Below are positions 10,743-22,965 of a stretch of DNA of 64,000 nt, piece by piece. Below the pieces are notes generated by a model, which saw only the letters and a program-made list of their open reading frames with translations, did not search any database and had not been told where the DNA came from. How positions within the stretch are numbered: the first letter of the stretch is position 1; the number at the start of each line of letters is the position of its first letter. The DNA is from Cercis canadensis (lineage: Eukaryota > Streptophyta > Magnoliopsida > Fabales > Fabaceae), in contig QAOA01005888.1 in assembly GCA_003255065.1 (NCBI GenBank), forward strand, positions 2,869 to 66,868. The letters are read 5' to 3'. Made by a program: the position numbers and the translations under genes.

Positions 10743-13320
10743 TTAGAATTTATCCACCACTATACCATCTCTTTGAACCTCATAAGCTTCTCTGCTCCTT
10801 GTTTTCTTCATCCCAGCTGCGAAATGGAGCTTTGCTCCATCTGATGTAATGGCGGTCACTTTTACCCAGATCAACACCTTTGTCTTAATTCCTTCTATAT
10901 CTGCTAGCTTTCCTTTCTCCAGATAACCAGTCACAGTGGTGGAGAAACGCAAGACAGATGAATCCCTGTAGCCTACTTCACAGATTTGAGGAATGAAGAC
11001 AACAAGCTTTTTTGTCTCTTCATTAAACTCATAGTTTGTTGCATCACGCGGGAAGATTCCAATTGCTAGATCATACTCCTTTAGTAACTCCGGTAATGGC
11101 TTTTGCATCTTTCCTGTAGAATGATTTAGTATGTTGAAGCTAGAAACTCTAATATAATTAAACAATAGGCAAGGAGTAAATGAGGAAAAACATTGATTGA
11201 TTCTCTGTTGATTTGCTAATCAGAAGTATCAATAAACAATAACTGAAGGAAGCAAATAGTAGAGAAGGGTGTTAGTGTCATCCTTAGAAGTTCTCAGCAG
11301 ATTTTCAAAACCAATTATTCCTTCCACAAAATAATGAAATCTAAGATCAAATATGATCATATATTAAAGGCCTCTTTTCCTTTTGAACATCAAAAACCTT
11401 TATTCAACAAAGATGACTTGGTAATACATGATAATGCATGCTAACAATGACTTGGTAAACAACGGCTTGGTGAAGCAGTAATGTCATGACATATTCAAAG
11501 TGCACAAGCTGATGTTCTAAAAGTCATTGTTAGCATAAACGTTTAAGCAACAGATAGAAATAGGAAGGAGATGCAAACCTTTTATTTTGTTAACCAGCCA
11601 CTTGGTTCCTCCTTCAATACTGGTTGACAGTGACTAATTAAAAAGGAAAAAAGATGTCAAAACAAAAGTTACTCAAATAACTAGAGCAGAAGGTGGATAG
11701 CAGAGTAGGATAATAATGTTAAAAAGTCATCTTTAACATTTGTTGTAGTCTAGTAGACAGCATTGACAGTACCAATCAAACATACAAAAGACTTCATTTC
11801 TCCCTCATTCCTTACTCTGCATTTGACATTTACTACTCAACAATCTAGGCAAAATGACCTCAATAATGCAAAAAAAAAAAAAAAAAAANAAAAAAAAAAC
11901 CAAAGGAGTTACTGTTGAAACTATTTACAAGAATGAGTCTATTTTGAACATTTTAATAATGCACTACTGGAAAAAATGGGACCCACTACTTCAGAAGTAA
12001 CGTATTCCTTTAAGTTCTGCTATATAGAAGTAACGGAAATGACTGTAATTGGCATCAAAATCTACAACGCATGGAAGTGTTCACACTGAATAACAATCTA
12101 GCAGGACTTAGTGGGTCCCGCTGCTTTGTTGTAGCAGAATCTAATAGGTCACACTAACAACAATCCAGCAAGAACTATTAAGTCCCACTCTAATGCAATC
12201 AAAGGGAGAGGGTGAATGGGAATGTGGGGCTGGTTCAACATTTGAGAAACATGGAAATCTTTTTTTTTTTTTTTTTTTTTATTTATAAATGAAAATATAT
12301 AAATAAATTTTGAGAAACATGTAAACCTCAGCACGTACAGTTTTATCAGTTTACGAATATTTCTGTCTTCAGTTAACTACATTAACCAACGAACCATCGA
12401 TAACTTAACCAAAAATGTTACAGTTACGCTTTCTTCCACTATTTCTTTGAAGCTTTTGCCAACTAGGAGATTAAAATTAGGTGTTAGAAAAAAATGTTCA
12501 GTACTCTGATTACATTAAATTTTTTAAATTGACATTAAAATTCAATTATTATTGATTTTTATATCAATTTTATATTATAAACAACGCCAGTTGTTGGGAA
12601 TTTCAAAACCTGTTTTTTTTTTGGCTAACTGGAAACTTATATCTAATTATTGACTGAATGGTATATTAATCAAATATTAACTAGTGCCTGCAAAATAAAC
12701 AATTACCAAATATGCAAGTCAGAACAAAAATAGCAAGAGGCCAGGGCCAAATAGAAAACGGTTCAATTTCATCCATTATCTCCCCAATAGAAGTAGAAGT
12801 ACTCATTACAGCAAATGTTGAACCCATCTTCCCATGCGGCCCCACATTCCCATTCTCCCTCTCCCTCTTATTGCAATAGAGCGGGACTTAATAGGTCCTG
12901 CTGGATTGTTGTTAGCATGACGTATGAGGTTCCACTACAACAAAGCAGCAGGACCCACTAAGTCTCGCTAGATTGTTATTCAGCATGAACACTCCCATGC
13001 ATTGTAGATTCTGATGCCGGTAACAGTCATTCCCGCTACTTTGATGTAGTGGAACTTAAAGGAATATGCTAATTTTGAAGTAGCGGGTCCCATTTTGTCT
13101 AGCAGTGCATTATTAAAATATTCAAAACAGACCCATTCTCATAAATAGTTTCAACAATAACCCCTTTAGGTATTTTTTGCATTATTGAGGTCATTTTTCC
13201 CAACAATCTAATTCTTTGTGCATTTCCATAATAGACAGATTTACTGCTTAAGTTCTTTATTTTCACTATATCAGCCATACATTATCTCTTTCTGTTCAGG
13301 TTCAGCCATATTGCAGAAGC

Positions 13321-13354
<34 letters not shown>

Positions 13355-14456
13355 TTGGTATCACAAAAGAAAACATTTTTCTTGTACATAACATTTCTTA
13401 CATGTTTATTTGATTGCCATATTTCTATACAATCTCAATGTAACTAAATGATGATATTTCCAGTCTTCTTGATACAGAACCAAAACAAGTACTGCTAGAT
13501 TGCAGTAGGTGGCCTATTGCACTTCTATGCTCTAACAGCAAGATAATGCAGGATAATCTAATTGATTTCTACTAATCAGCAAGGAACAAAAAATAAAATT
13601 TGTGCAGCTACACCTTTCAATGATTCTTATCAAAGATAACCCTTATCCCAAAAACTGGACAGTTAGAGAACTAAGGTTATTAACAAGCTAATATTTTGGG
13701 TAAGGTGAGATGAACCAGCACCTACAAGCACTTAAATTCATTCTGGTTGTGTAAGCAGAGAATCAGATAGCTATAAAGCTCCCGGGCATAAGGCGGCACC
13801 AGCAAATCATTCAGACTCTTCTTGACATTGTTATCATAACTCCTACCCAGAATAATCAAGTTAACCCCTTGGTTTTATAAGATGCATCTCTCTGCTGACA
13901 CAAAGGAAAAGCCTCTCAAAGTACTCCCTCAAAAAATATCAAACGTTTCCCCTGATTGTTTGAACTATAATTAAGACATAATACTGCACAAAATTAAATC
14001 ACCTTATACACTTCAAATACAAAGCTTCTCCTACCTTCCCCTGTCCATCCCCAACCAAAATTTCTATGCTATGCATCCCAACTCTCTATTCTTCCTAAAC
14101 CCTTTTCCATTCATTACCCAATTCTTAATTAACCCTTTCCTGACCTCCCCCACCACATCAATATCTTAACATTAATTTTCAGATCCTGGTAATTAAACCA
14201 CAACCCAAAACCGTATGCCTAAGTTTCACTCACATCAATGACTACCCATAAACTTAAACCCTCTTTTCCTATAACCGAAATTTCTAATCTAACAGATAAC
14301 AACAACTTCAATTGTATAATTTTTGAAGCACCCAGAATTAAATGGAAAATGGGTAAGAAGGGTATGTACATTGATATCATCGCCGACGGAGTTGATCTCC
14401 TTGTTGGCTTTCTGGTTGAACCAGTACGATCCCACCTTGTTCATTATCTGATCCAT
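10743..14456 (-). CDS. DUF538 protein, At5g01610-like (three exons)
   Basis: Three exons join in frame: 14370-14456 (MDQIMNKVGSYWFNQKANKE to DDIN), 11579-11633 (SLSTSIEGGTKWLVNKIK plus one base) and 11113-10743 (from KMQKPLPELLKEYDL to VVDKF and a TAA stop). All borders are GT/AG and phases match, giving 170 residues, which is the length I recall for Arabidopsis At5g01610. The DUF538 fold is a beta-barrel-like domain of unknown biochemical role. Its hallmark blocks are GIFPRDATNYEF, EVGYRDSSVLRFSTTVTGYLEKGKL, KVLIWVKVT and AGMKKTRSREAYEVQRDG. No signal peptide or membrane segment is visible in this subfamily, so it is probably soluble and intracellular. Intron 1 is 2.7 kb, enlarged by a foldback transposon; intron 2 is 465 bp. 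The gene looks intact. Function is not assigned. Confidence 0.93.
11848..13200. mobile_element. foldback Mutator-like element in DUF538 intron 1
   Basis: The flanks are identical 10-mers, CAACAATCTA at 11838-11847 and 13201-13210. The ends are GGCAAAATGACCTC and its near reverse complement GAGGTCATTTTTCC. The left arm (to about 12245) and the right arm (from about 12825) pair for roughly 380 bp, including blocks read as 'caataatgc', 'gtgggtcc', 'ggacttagt' and 'gggagagg'. The middle (about 12250-12820) is AT-rich and unpaired. There is no transposase frame. A 9-10-bp duplication with long inverted arms fits a non-autonomous Mutator-like foldback. A poly-A run with an N (11889) lies inside the left arm. 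Confidence 0.85.
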
Positions 14457-15542
14457 TTTCTTCTATGCTCTCTACAAATCTTTGAACACAGAGATTATCG
14501 ATTTGAGAAGGTGTCTCGCTCTCTCTCGCTGAGAGAGAAGACAACAGAGCAATTTTGAAAGCGAAGAAGGGGGTCTTCACCTGCTTCTTCGCTGTGACCT
14601 TCGTCACAGTAATTATCACCTCTTATTTTGTTTTCTGTATGAATTACCTGGAAAATCGAAAATATGGGCCGGATCTTTATTGGGCCACAAGCATACAAGG
14701 GCCCATACCATACTCTATGGCCCAATACTGTTCACATACATGCTTACGCTACCTATCATTGTTTTTTCCAGAGTTGTCACAATCATCACAATTTTCCATA
14801 CCATTTTCTATTTGTCTAATGTCAATTCAAGCTTTAATTAGATAAATTTAAAAATATTTTTTGGACCACCCAAATTCAACTCCAATCCCTAGTGTACCAT
14901 TTTTCTTTTTTCCTAAAAAAAAAGCAAAAGACTATTAGCACCGTGATATGAACCTAGGTCTTGTACTTAAATTCTTAGTTTTTGCTAACTAGTTCAACTA
15001 ACCCGGTCGGCTTTTATTGCATTTGTTGGTAGCATGTTGACTATTGAATGTCCCCACACTCCTATTATTGCCGCCCACAATGAACCCATTTAACTAGGAG
15101 AAAAAGCTTTTTTTATATAGTTATGTTATTTTCAAATTTTCACATCCACTTGTTATATTATTATAGATATGATAATATTTAAATTTAATTAGATTCACAA
15201 AAATTTTAATTGGATTTACATTGAATTCAATTAAATTTTTATGTAAAATTCTTATAGACTTAAGTGTACAAATATTTAGCTTTGTTTATCTTATAAACAC
15301 GAGCACACATAATACAATTAATCAAAGTTTTTTCTAAAAAATTGAANCAATTAATCAAAGTTTCTTCTAAAAAATTGAAGTTCTTGGTTTAAATCCCCGT
15401 TGTCTCATATTCTCAACTAAAAATCTAGCTTAATTTATCTAATAATACAAAAAAAAAGTGTATAAACATCATTTCTCTTCTAAATAGGCCCACTATGACC
15501 CTTTTTTATGAAATAATGAAAAAAGACATATACATAATACAT
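14457..15542. promoter_or_regulatory. upstream region of the DUF538 gene
   Basis: The 5' untranslated region of the minus-strand gene probably occupies about 14457-14580. It includes a CT-rich stretch on the sense strand (GAGA repeats at 14516-14540 on plus). No clear TATA box was fixed. Further out the sequence is AT-rich. A near-duplicate of about 30 bp flanks the N at 15347, again an apparent contig overlap. Confidence 0.4.
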
Positions 15543-15552
15543 AGAGTCATGG

Positions 15553-15959
15553 GGCTTTTTGACACAAATATTACATTTTGCAAAAGTATTTACCTAAATA
15601 TTACAACTTTCAAACTATTTACACAAATATTACACTTTTTAAAAATTCAAAAATTAAAAAAAAAAAATTCAGACACGTGGATCCCACGACTTGTCCTAAT
15701 AGGTAAAATTCATCAATTGTTCCAGAGTTGTAGGCCCCGTGACGAATTTTGTCTTATTGGGACACGCCATTGGCCTCACGGCGTGTCCATGTGGGACACG
15801 CCGTGAGGCCCACGATGTGTCCGGTGGGTCCCACGTATTCGAAATTTTTTTTTTTTAATTTTTGAATTTTTAAAAAGTGTAATATTTGTGTAAATAGTTT
15901 AAAACTTGTAATATTTGGGTAAATACTTTTACACAATGTAATATTTGTGTCAAAAAGCC
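15553..15959. mobile_element. MITE, Mutator-like, 407 bp
   Basis: Perfect 10-bp flanks AGAGTCATGG occur at 15543-15552 and 15960-15969. The ends GGCTTTTTGACAC and its inverted copy GTGTCAAAAAGCC extend into arms of about 110 bp built from repeated 'aaatattaca' phrases. The core (about 15670-15840) is GC-rich and itself contains a hairpin around GGACACGCCGTGAGGCC. There is no coding capacity. The core resembles that at 8465-8775 although the terminal repeats differ. Confidence 0.85.
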
Positions 15960-15969
15960 AGAGTCATGG

Positions 15970-16724
15970 ATATAAAATATAAAATTATAAAAAGGATGAA
16001 GATAGAATTGTATAATTACACACACATGTATATATGTACATATAAATATATGTATTTTTTTTTTTGTTTCATAAAAGCGCAAGCGTTAAGGAAAGAGAAG
16101 TGAAGTGCACGGTGAAAATTAGAGATTAAACCCTATTTTTATGATTAAATGAGATGTCATTACACTCACGTAATTGCCTATACTAGAGTTTAGTGTTTAA
16201 ACCAAAAATTATATCGTGGAACATGTTTTATAAAAAATAAAACCATAAGCTGACCTAGAACTGATTAAAAGTCAACAGTTAATATTTAATAGGCATGAGC
16301 ACCCTTAAGTTACGTACCTTAACGGAGAAGCTATGAGACTCAAACCTAAAGTCAAGACCCGATATTGGAAACTTATGAAGGTTTCAAATTCCACCAGAAA
16401 AAGAGAGGTTATTCTTTTAATATTATTTAAAATGTGTATTTTAATATTATTTAAGATCAGCTTTGAACTAAAATTCAAAGGTCAATGAAAATATGAAGTG
16501 ATTTTCAAATGCTTTTAACATTTATTGTCGCAAAATTAGTGTATTAAATTTCAAACTATGATTTCTAAGTTGATGTGCTACTTATAAGTTTTGTATTGGA
16601 TTGATATGACCTTTGAACAAATTTTTTTTTTCTCGTTCTATTTAGATTTAGCATAGAATATAGTACATCATATATATAATTATATTTATATTTACCATGA
16701 GAGAGGACAAACACATGATTTATA
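15970..16724. other. intergenic, no gene seen
   Basis: AT-rich spacer with a direct repeat of 'ttttaatattatttaa' near 16414-16455. No coding or RNA gene is recognised. Confidence 0.5.
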
Positions 16725-16886
16725 ATATAAAGTAGGGGTGTTCGCGGGTCGGTTTGAGCTGGTTGAAGGCTGATCCAGAAACCAAACCGCACTTCATTTT
16801 GTAGTTTGATTCAATTCGATTTTGCATGAAAGAAGAACTAAAACCGAACCAAACCAGACTGGACCGGTTTGATTCGGTTTGTGGGT

Positions 16887-17549
16887 TGAACCAAAACAAA
16901 AACATAAACAGAAACAAAATGGTATTTTAAGTCTTTAACATTCAAATAGATATCCAACATTCAACATAATTTAATCTATATCCAACATTCAAACATAATA
17001 AAATTGACAAACTTAGTACTTTACATTCAAACAAACATCCAACATTCAACATAATTTAATCAATATCCAACATTCAAACATAATAAAATTGACAAACTTA
17101 ATACTTTAAGACTTTAACCATCATCAAACATATATGCTTTTCTAGCAGAGCTCTTGCAAAGAATGCTAACACCTGCAGAACAAAAAGAGAATAAGTTAAA
17201 ACCTCATGTCAAATTGCNTGAACCGAAACAAAAACATAAACAGAAACAAAATGGTATTTTAAGTCTTTAACATTCAAACAGATATCCAACATTCAACATA
17301 ATTTAATCTATATCCAACATTCAAACATAATAAAATTGACAAACTTAGTACTTTACATTCAAACAGACATCCAACATTCAACATAATTTAATCAATATCC
17401 AACATTCAAACATAATAAAATTGACAAACTTAGTACTTTAAGACTTTAACCATCATCAAACATATATGCTTTTCTAGCAGAGCTCTTGCAAAGAATGCTA
17501 ACACCTGCAGAACAAAAAAAGAATAAGTTAAAACCTCATGTCAAATTGC
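16887..17549. repeat. 331-bp near-identical direct duplication around an N
   Basis: 16887-17217 and 17219-17549 are almost the same sequence (a few substitutions), separated only by the N at 17218. The left copy ends and the right copy starts exactly at the N. The pattern fits two contig ends that overlap but were not merged, rather than a biological duplication. Each copy itself contains shorter internal repeats of 'acattcaaacataataaaattgac'-like phrases. Confidence 0.8.
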
Positions 17550-18667
17550 AAATTTCTTAGAAAAACATTACACCCTACACCCTACAAAATAGACAATCAC
17601 AAAATAACACAGAATAGTCAGAAAAAAGCACGCAGCTTTGAGGCCAGAAATCCTAATAACAGCCCAGGTTAAGGAAAGTCATAGCCATTATGCATGGGAC
17701 CATGTTTGATGATCCTTATATATTCATTTTTACCCTATTTTCTAAATGTGAATCATAATCAGAAAGGATGTTACATTGTCTATGTCAAGTAAATTTTCTA
17801 TTAAAAGAACAAGTCAAAAATGCATTGTTTGAAATACAAAAATACTGGTGTCATAAGTCAAAAGCTTTGATAGGCACAGATAAGATTTAAGGGCAAAGGC
17901 ACGTCAATCCTTCACCGTTTCCTAAAAATGCAAGAAAATTTTGTACAAGGCAGCCAATAAAAAGAACATGGTCATATCCATCCAAAAAGTGAAGATATAC
18001 AGTTCAATACAGATGAACAAGAATGCAAGCTTTTGACATTTTACACAAGATAGGAATAAGGAAAAGGGATCACCATAATGAATAGCATTAAACAGAGGAG
18101 CAGCCCTGTTTCCAACATAATATAGAGCAACATTGCACCCACATAATCTCCCCAGCTTCCCTTATATTCCACTGAAAAAAAAAAAAAAATCTCTGCTACC
18201 TCTCTAATAAGCATTGCATACACAGTAGCACCTCAAAGAAAACTAACTATGAGCTAAAATTCAATCTTTAATTGCATAAGTCTATCGATTCCCTAATACC
18301 AATACTTAAAAATAGCATGGCATTTATCCATCCACATGACAGTGAAAATGTAACTGTGGGTTAGCAAAGTGGTTGATATTTGAATTCACAAGATTCACAA
18401 CCAGTGTGCATATTAAAAAACAAGTTAAATGAAGAATTTTATAATAGAAATAGAAACATAAGATTTATCGCTGTTACAAAATCATAAGATACCTTACTGT
18501 TATTTTCAAAAGTAAACAAAAAAAAAATCCACACTTGTTTTATTTTTTCACTATTAGTTATTTATTTAACATGATGGCACTATCAGTTAACTTAGGACTT
18601 ATAGAGATAAAAACAGAAACTATTTAGTTTAAAAAATGTCCCTTATATGACTGAATTGTATCTCAAG

Positions 18668-19133
18668 GTTCTGTTTAAAAGTTTGAAGTGAGGAAAAATG
18701 AAAGGAGAGAAGAGGAAAGAGAGGAAAATGAAGGAAAGGAAAAGGGAGGGGTTTTTTTTTCTCATTTGTTTAGATAATTAAAATGAGCAAAAGAAAAGGA
18801 AAAAAAAAATAAAAATTTATAATTTTACAAATTTATCATTTATTTATAAAGTAAATATATTTATTATAAGATTTAATAATATTATCTAAATAGTATTTGA
18901 AAAAGAATTTGAAGAAATAAATAGAGTATAATAGTAAATTACTCTTTTTTCCTCTCCAAACCCCCCAAATTGGAAGAACACAAAAGTGAAGGCAAAAAAG
19001 AAATGTGGGGGTTTGAGGTTACCTCTTGGTTTCCTTTCATTTTTTTATCTTGAACTCCCAAACAAAGGGATTAACACATTTGCTCATTTCCTTTCCTCTC
19101 ATTTCCCCCCAATTTTAACTCCTAAACAAACCC
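18668..19133. mobile_element. nested TIR element inside the hAT element
   Basis: The left end reads GGTTCTGTTTAAAAGTTTG and the right end, in reverse complement, GGGGTTTGTTTAGGAGTT. The adjoining purine-rich left flank (aggaaag/gagagg words) mirrors the pyrimidine-rich right flank. The GGTTTGTTTAG type of end is common in PIF/Harbinger-like MITEs. The exact borders and target duplication are not certain. Confidence 0.4.
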
Positions 19134-19988
19134 CAAATGTTTTATTCTTTCCTTGCTACTACGGCACCCTTGCTCACTGAATAAGATACAATTTTTCCAC
19201 TTTACTTATACTCTACTCACCACCACCACCAATGGATTAGGAGAGCCAAAATTAGGAAATTTTAGAGAAAAATATACCATATAATTAATGCCAAATCATC
19301 TCTCAAATCCCAACTTTCATTCAAACTAGCTCAAAGGCAAATAGAGTAACTAAATGAATAAACACCTATAGCAAAATCCCTAAAATTAAAAACTTTCAAA
19401 ACTCTAATCAGCAAACCCAATGGAATGAATTGACAATGAAATTAATTAACATTCAAGTGACAATTAGCCTTCAGAATCAAAAAACTTGAGATTATAAACT
19501 CCTTACCTAATGAGTTGATCACCAACAGCCACCCACACCGAGAAAGGAAGCGAGGAATAGCCACCTACAGCAGGTCCCACACTGAGAGAGAAGAAACCAA
19601 CAACAGTAAAGACTAAAGAGAGAAGAGGACGATGGAGATGGAGATAGCAGAGCAAAGGTGAGATGAGAGCAAAGAATGGGTGATGGAGGTTTTGTTGTTC
19701 AATATCAATAGAAATTGGGAGAAAAAATGAAGACCAGGAAGATAGAAACCCAATTAACTTACTCAGGGTTGCATAAAACGACGTTGTTCTTACATATGCA
19801 GGTCGGTTCGGTTCTAGTGTGGGTTGGAAATCTGAAACCCGCGAACCGAACTGCATTAATGCGGGTTTACTGTTTACAACCTGAACCAAACCGCATCCAT
19901 CGGGTTGAGTGACTTGCCGGCTGCGGGTTGGTTCGGGTCGGGCAGTTTGTGCGAGTTGACCCGCCCGGTGAACACCCCTAATATAAAG

Positions 19989-21298
19989 TATAATAATTAA
20001 GGACGAAACTCACAATTTATAAGTTTCCAACATGAAACATAACAAATTTTATATTTTAAGAAAGCTTAATATGACCAAGTTTTGGTAGGTTATTCTTTAC
20101 CAAAGAAAAAAGAGGAGGGGGGGGGGGGGGGTGTTGGGAAGTCATAATAAAAATTAATTGAAAATTGACAACAATATAAAAAATGTTTTTTTTTACGATA
20201 AAAGATTAATTTAATGTTTATTCCAGGTAGATTACACGTTTGGGAATTGGAGTCAAGAAGGTTTACTTATCCAAATCCTCAGACCAAAAAAGTAATCATA
20301 TTATTTCATAATATTCCGAATAAGTCATCAAGCATGCATTGAAGAAAAAAAAATGGTCCCTTGCTGAGTTTCAAAAGACACAGCCTATAATTGATTATTG
20401 AGAACAAACAAATTAAGTCATCAAAATTCACAATCAATTTTGTACTTTACCACACAACTTGTAGTATTATTGCATCAGGACACAGCAATTGGGATAAGAT
20501 TCTGGATTTGAATTCCATAAATCTAGAAGAACAATCCCATAATCTAATTCTTGGAATTCACATAATTTCCAGACCAATTCAAAGTCTCCAACCCAAGTTG
20601 CAAAATAGGCAGCTAGCATCAGCTCTCCTGAGTTTTCTGCGTTAATTATTATGTGTATCTTTTAGTCATTTTTTAATTTCAGTTCTAACCGAATACATTG
20701 TATGGAGGGCTTTATCAGAAAGGTTAAACTATTCCAGCTAGTGTCTTGTGAAAAATTCTGGTTCATTTTTATATTATCTAATGACGATTCTTCGTGATTT
20801 CGTTAAAAAGGTTTTCCTGAGAAAGTGACACTTGACGTCATAATCGAATCCTTGCAAAAGCTTAGCAGCAGATTCGCAGAAGGAACCCTGCTTGCATTTT
20901 GAATATTTCACACTTATTGTCTTTTTAAAAGTTTATTAACTTAACCTCATGTGCAAATATCAGCCATCAGGATCATATTATCACATTTGATACATGTATT
21001 TTTTAACTCGATAAAATTTTGAAGTGCTATTATTCAAGGGATTCAATTTCTTCTGTTTGGAATGGTTGAAAATTGAGGTATTAGCCTATTAGGTGTATCT
21101 TTTTTTTTTTTTTTTTTTTTTTTAGATANTTTTTTTTGTTATTAGATAGATAGATCCTAGCTAGATTGATACGGGGAATAAAAACCTAAGACCTCAAATT
21201 TATTGACAAAATCATGGGTTAGTTGTGTTAATTAGATGTACTCATGTGAAAGTAATATTATCTTATTTGCAAAGTTAATAACAAATATCTATGAAATC
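19989..21298. other. intergenic, no gene seen
   Basis: AT-rich spacer containing a G homopolymer (about 20117-20131) and a T run with an N at 21129. Open frame 20391-20645 has no family resemblance and is not called. Confidence 0.5.
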
Positions 21299-21385
21299 TA
21301 TATATGGTATATTCGATTATATAAATTTATATAATTTATGCGCCCCGCTACTCGACCCCACGCATCGGTGCGGACATAGTACTGA
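21299..21385 (+). mobile_element. Helitron-like 3' terminus
   Basis: The stretch ends with a GC-rich block CCCCACGCATCGGTGCGGAC that can form a short hairpin around CGCATCGGTGCG. A few bases later comes CTGA (21382-21385), immediately followed by T. A terminal hairpin plus CTRR before a T fits the Helitron 3' end. TCTATATATGG at 21299 might be the 5' TC end, but the element would then be only 87 bp. A related terminus occurs at 32385-32420. Confidence 0.4.
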
Positions 21386-21543
21386 TTAGAATAATACCAA
21401 TAGATATTATAAAATAAGATTATAGTCCTTAAAATTACATAATTATCTTTCTTACAATATCATTTTAATAAAAATTAGTTGTTGGTGAATATATTTTTTT
21501 TCTTCATTGTCATTCCTTCATTTATATGACAACTAAATGAACC

Positions 21544-21575
<32 letters not shown>

Positions 21576-21760
21576 ATATTTCCTATTTTCTCACTTCCAT
21601 CCTTTCTGTAATGGGTAAAGATTCAAATATGTTTCCACATTTTCATTTCTCCATCTTGTCTTCATTCTATTCTATTTTCAAATAAACATAAGAAAATCAA
21701 ACTAAGATAACTGACAAAGAGGATAGAAGAGAAGCTTAACATATATTACACCAAAAAATA

Positions 21761-21930
21761 GCGTGCTTATGTGTAGATCAGCTGGTAAGGGGCTGTTCTA
21801 GCTTAACCAAGGGTCTCAGGTTCGAGCTCTTGGGAATGCAGCTGCGTCTTTTGGGAGAGCTTTACCGCCCTTGTGGTCCTTTCCGGCTCGAAACCGGATT
21901 AGTCGGGCGAAGCCTGAACACCGGTGGGTA
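21761..21930 (+). mobile_element. tRNA-derived SINE
   Basis: An internal RNA polymerase III promoter is visible. An A-box-like TAGATCAGCTGGTAAG is followed about 35 bp later by a B box GGTTCGAGCTC. The body continues with GC-rich sequence unlike its AT-rich surroundings. The flanks ACCAAAAAATA (about 21750-21760) and ACCAAAAATAATA (from 21931) may be the target duplication. The length of about 170 bp fits plant SINEs. It has no protein coding role. Confidence 0.7.
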
Positions 21931-22317
21931 ACCAAAAATAATAATAATAGGTATATATAAATACAAACATGACAGATTTAAATGCAAAACATAAAAATGA
22001 TTAAATAATAATAAAACTTTTGAAGATTTTCCTTTTTTTAAAAAAAAAAACAAAAGAAAAAAAAATGGAAATTCCTTTATTGGTAATAATCCGGATTGGT
22101 AAGAAGTAAGACCCATGCCTTAATGATTAAGAGTTATTCAATACCAAAGTGATATTTATATATCATAAATAAAATTAATAATAGAAATAATTCATACTAT
22201 TATTTTACTCAGCAGATATATGGAATCTATGCGAGATTAATAAAATACACGACTTAAATCATCTTAATAGTTAGTTATACGTAATATTAGTATTACATAT
22301 AATACTGAATAATTAAC

Positions 22318-22320
22318 CCC

Positions 22321-22351
<31 letters not shown>

Positions 22352-22352
22352 A
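22318..22352. repeat. CT then TA microsatellite
   Basis: A run of CT repeats passes directly into TA repeats. It is a simple-sequence locus with no gene in the surrounding few hundred bases. Nearby G-rich strings (22485-22512) are part of an AG/G low-complexity stretch. Confidence 0.9.
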
Positions 22353-22769
22353 AAGATTTAACTAATTTAAAAAAATTTCTCAGCAGTTAATTTAACGGGG
22401 GGGCAAAGACAAAATGAACAGAATCTATGGACAATAATTTGTATAGTCATTTAAGGTTTCTCTTAATTAGAGAGAGAAAGAAAGAGAGAGGGGGGGGACA
22501 GAGAGGGGGGGGACCTAGAGTTGGAATCAGTCTTGTCTCAGATGGTCAAATTGGTTACCACTTTCATTATGTTTGGATGGTCAAGTGGCCGGAACAACCA
22601 ATGAAAGAGAGAGCGAGAGAATAAGAACTTTCTTTTTTATTTGAAAACGATGGAAACAACTGAAAACTAACAATTGGTGTTTAAAAAAATTTGCAAGTGG
22701 AACGAAACTTCTAGAAGAAAATGGTAAATATTAGAGCAGTTTTATTTGTAATTTTATAAACATATTTTT

Positions 22770-22965
22770 TCTTAGATATTTTGTTGTATGTCATACTATA
22801 TAAAAATAATTAATGTATGAATAACATGTGTATAAATTAACTATTTTTAAGTTTGTTTGAGAAAATAAGATAAATTAATTTTATATTAAATAAAATATGA
22901 AAATTACATATGTTTGTCACGTCAGTGTAATATGACATACACATGTAGTATCTTAGAATTTCTGT
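22770..22965. repeat. dispersed ~195-bp repeat, copy 1
   Basis: This block, from 'ttagatattttgttgtatgtc' to 'gacatacacatgtagtatc', recurs in the opposite orientation at 33258-33455 with moderate divergence. It includes a short TACATGTGTATGTCATATTACAC-like end on one side. It is AT-rich and non-coding, so a short transposon family is the likely source. Confidence 0.65.

Larger units (their letters stand above)
16733..19980. mobile_element. hAT-type non-autonomous element, 3.2 kb
   Basis: Identical 8-bp flanks ATATAAAG lie at 16725-16732 and 19981-19988. The left end TAGGGGTGTTCGCGGGTC and right end (inverted TAGGGGTGTTCACCGGGCGG) match at the tip. The subterminal regions are dense in GCGGGTT, GGTTCGGTT and CCGAACC words, typical binding-site clusters of hAT elements. 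An 8-bp duplication is the hAT signature. No transposase frame is visible in 3.2 kb, so it would depend on a relative. It contains a nested TIR element (about 18668-19133), a TTT/AAA-rich middle and an assembly-type duplication at 16887-17549. Confidence 0.85.

Noticed and set aside
19503-19889. A 128-residue secreted or membrane protein on the minus strand
   Set aside because: The frame lies in the subterminal motif cluster of the hAT element and carries no known domain.
20117-20131. A G-quadruplex regulatory site
   Set aside because: It is a plain G homopolymer with no nearby gene; likely slippage or assembly noise.
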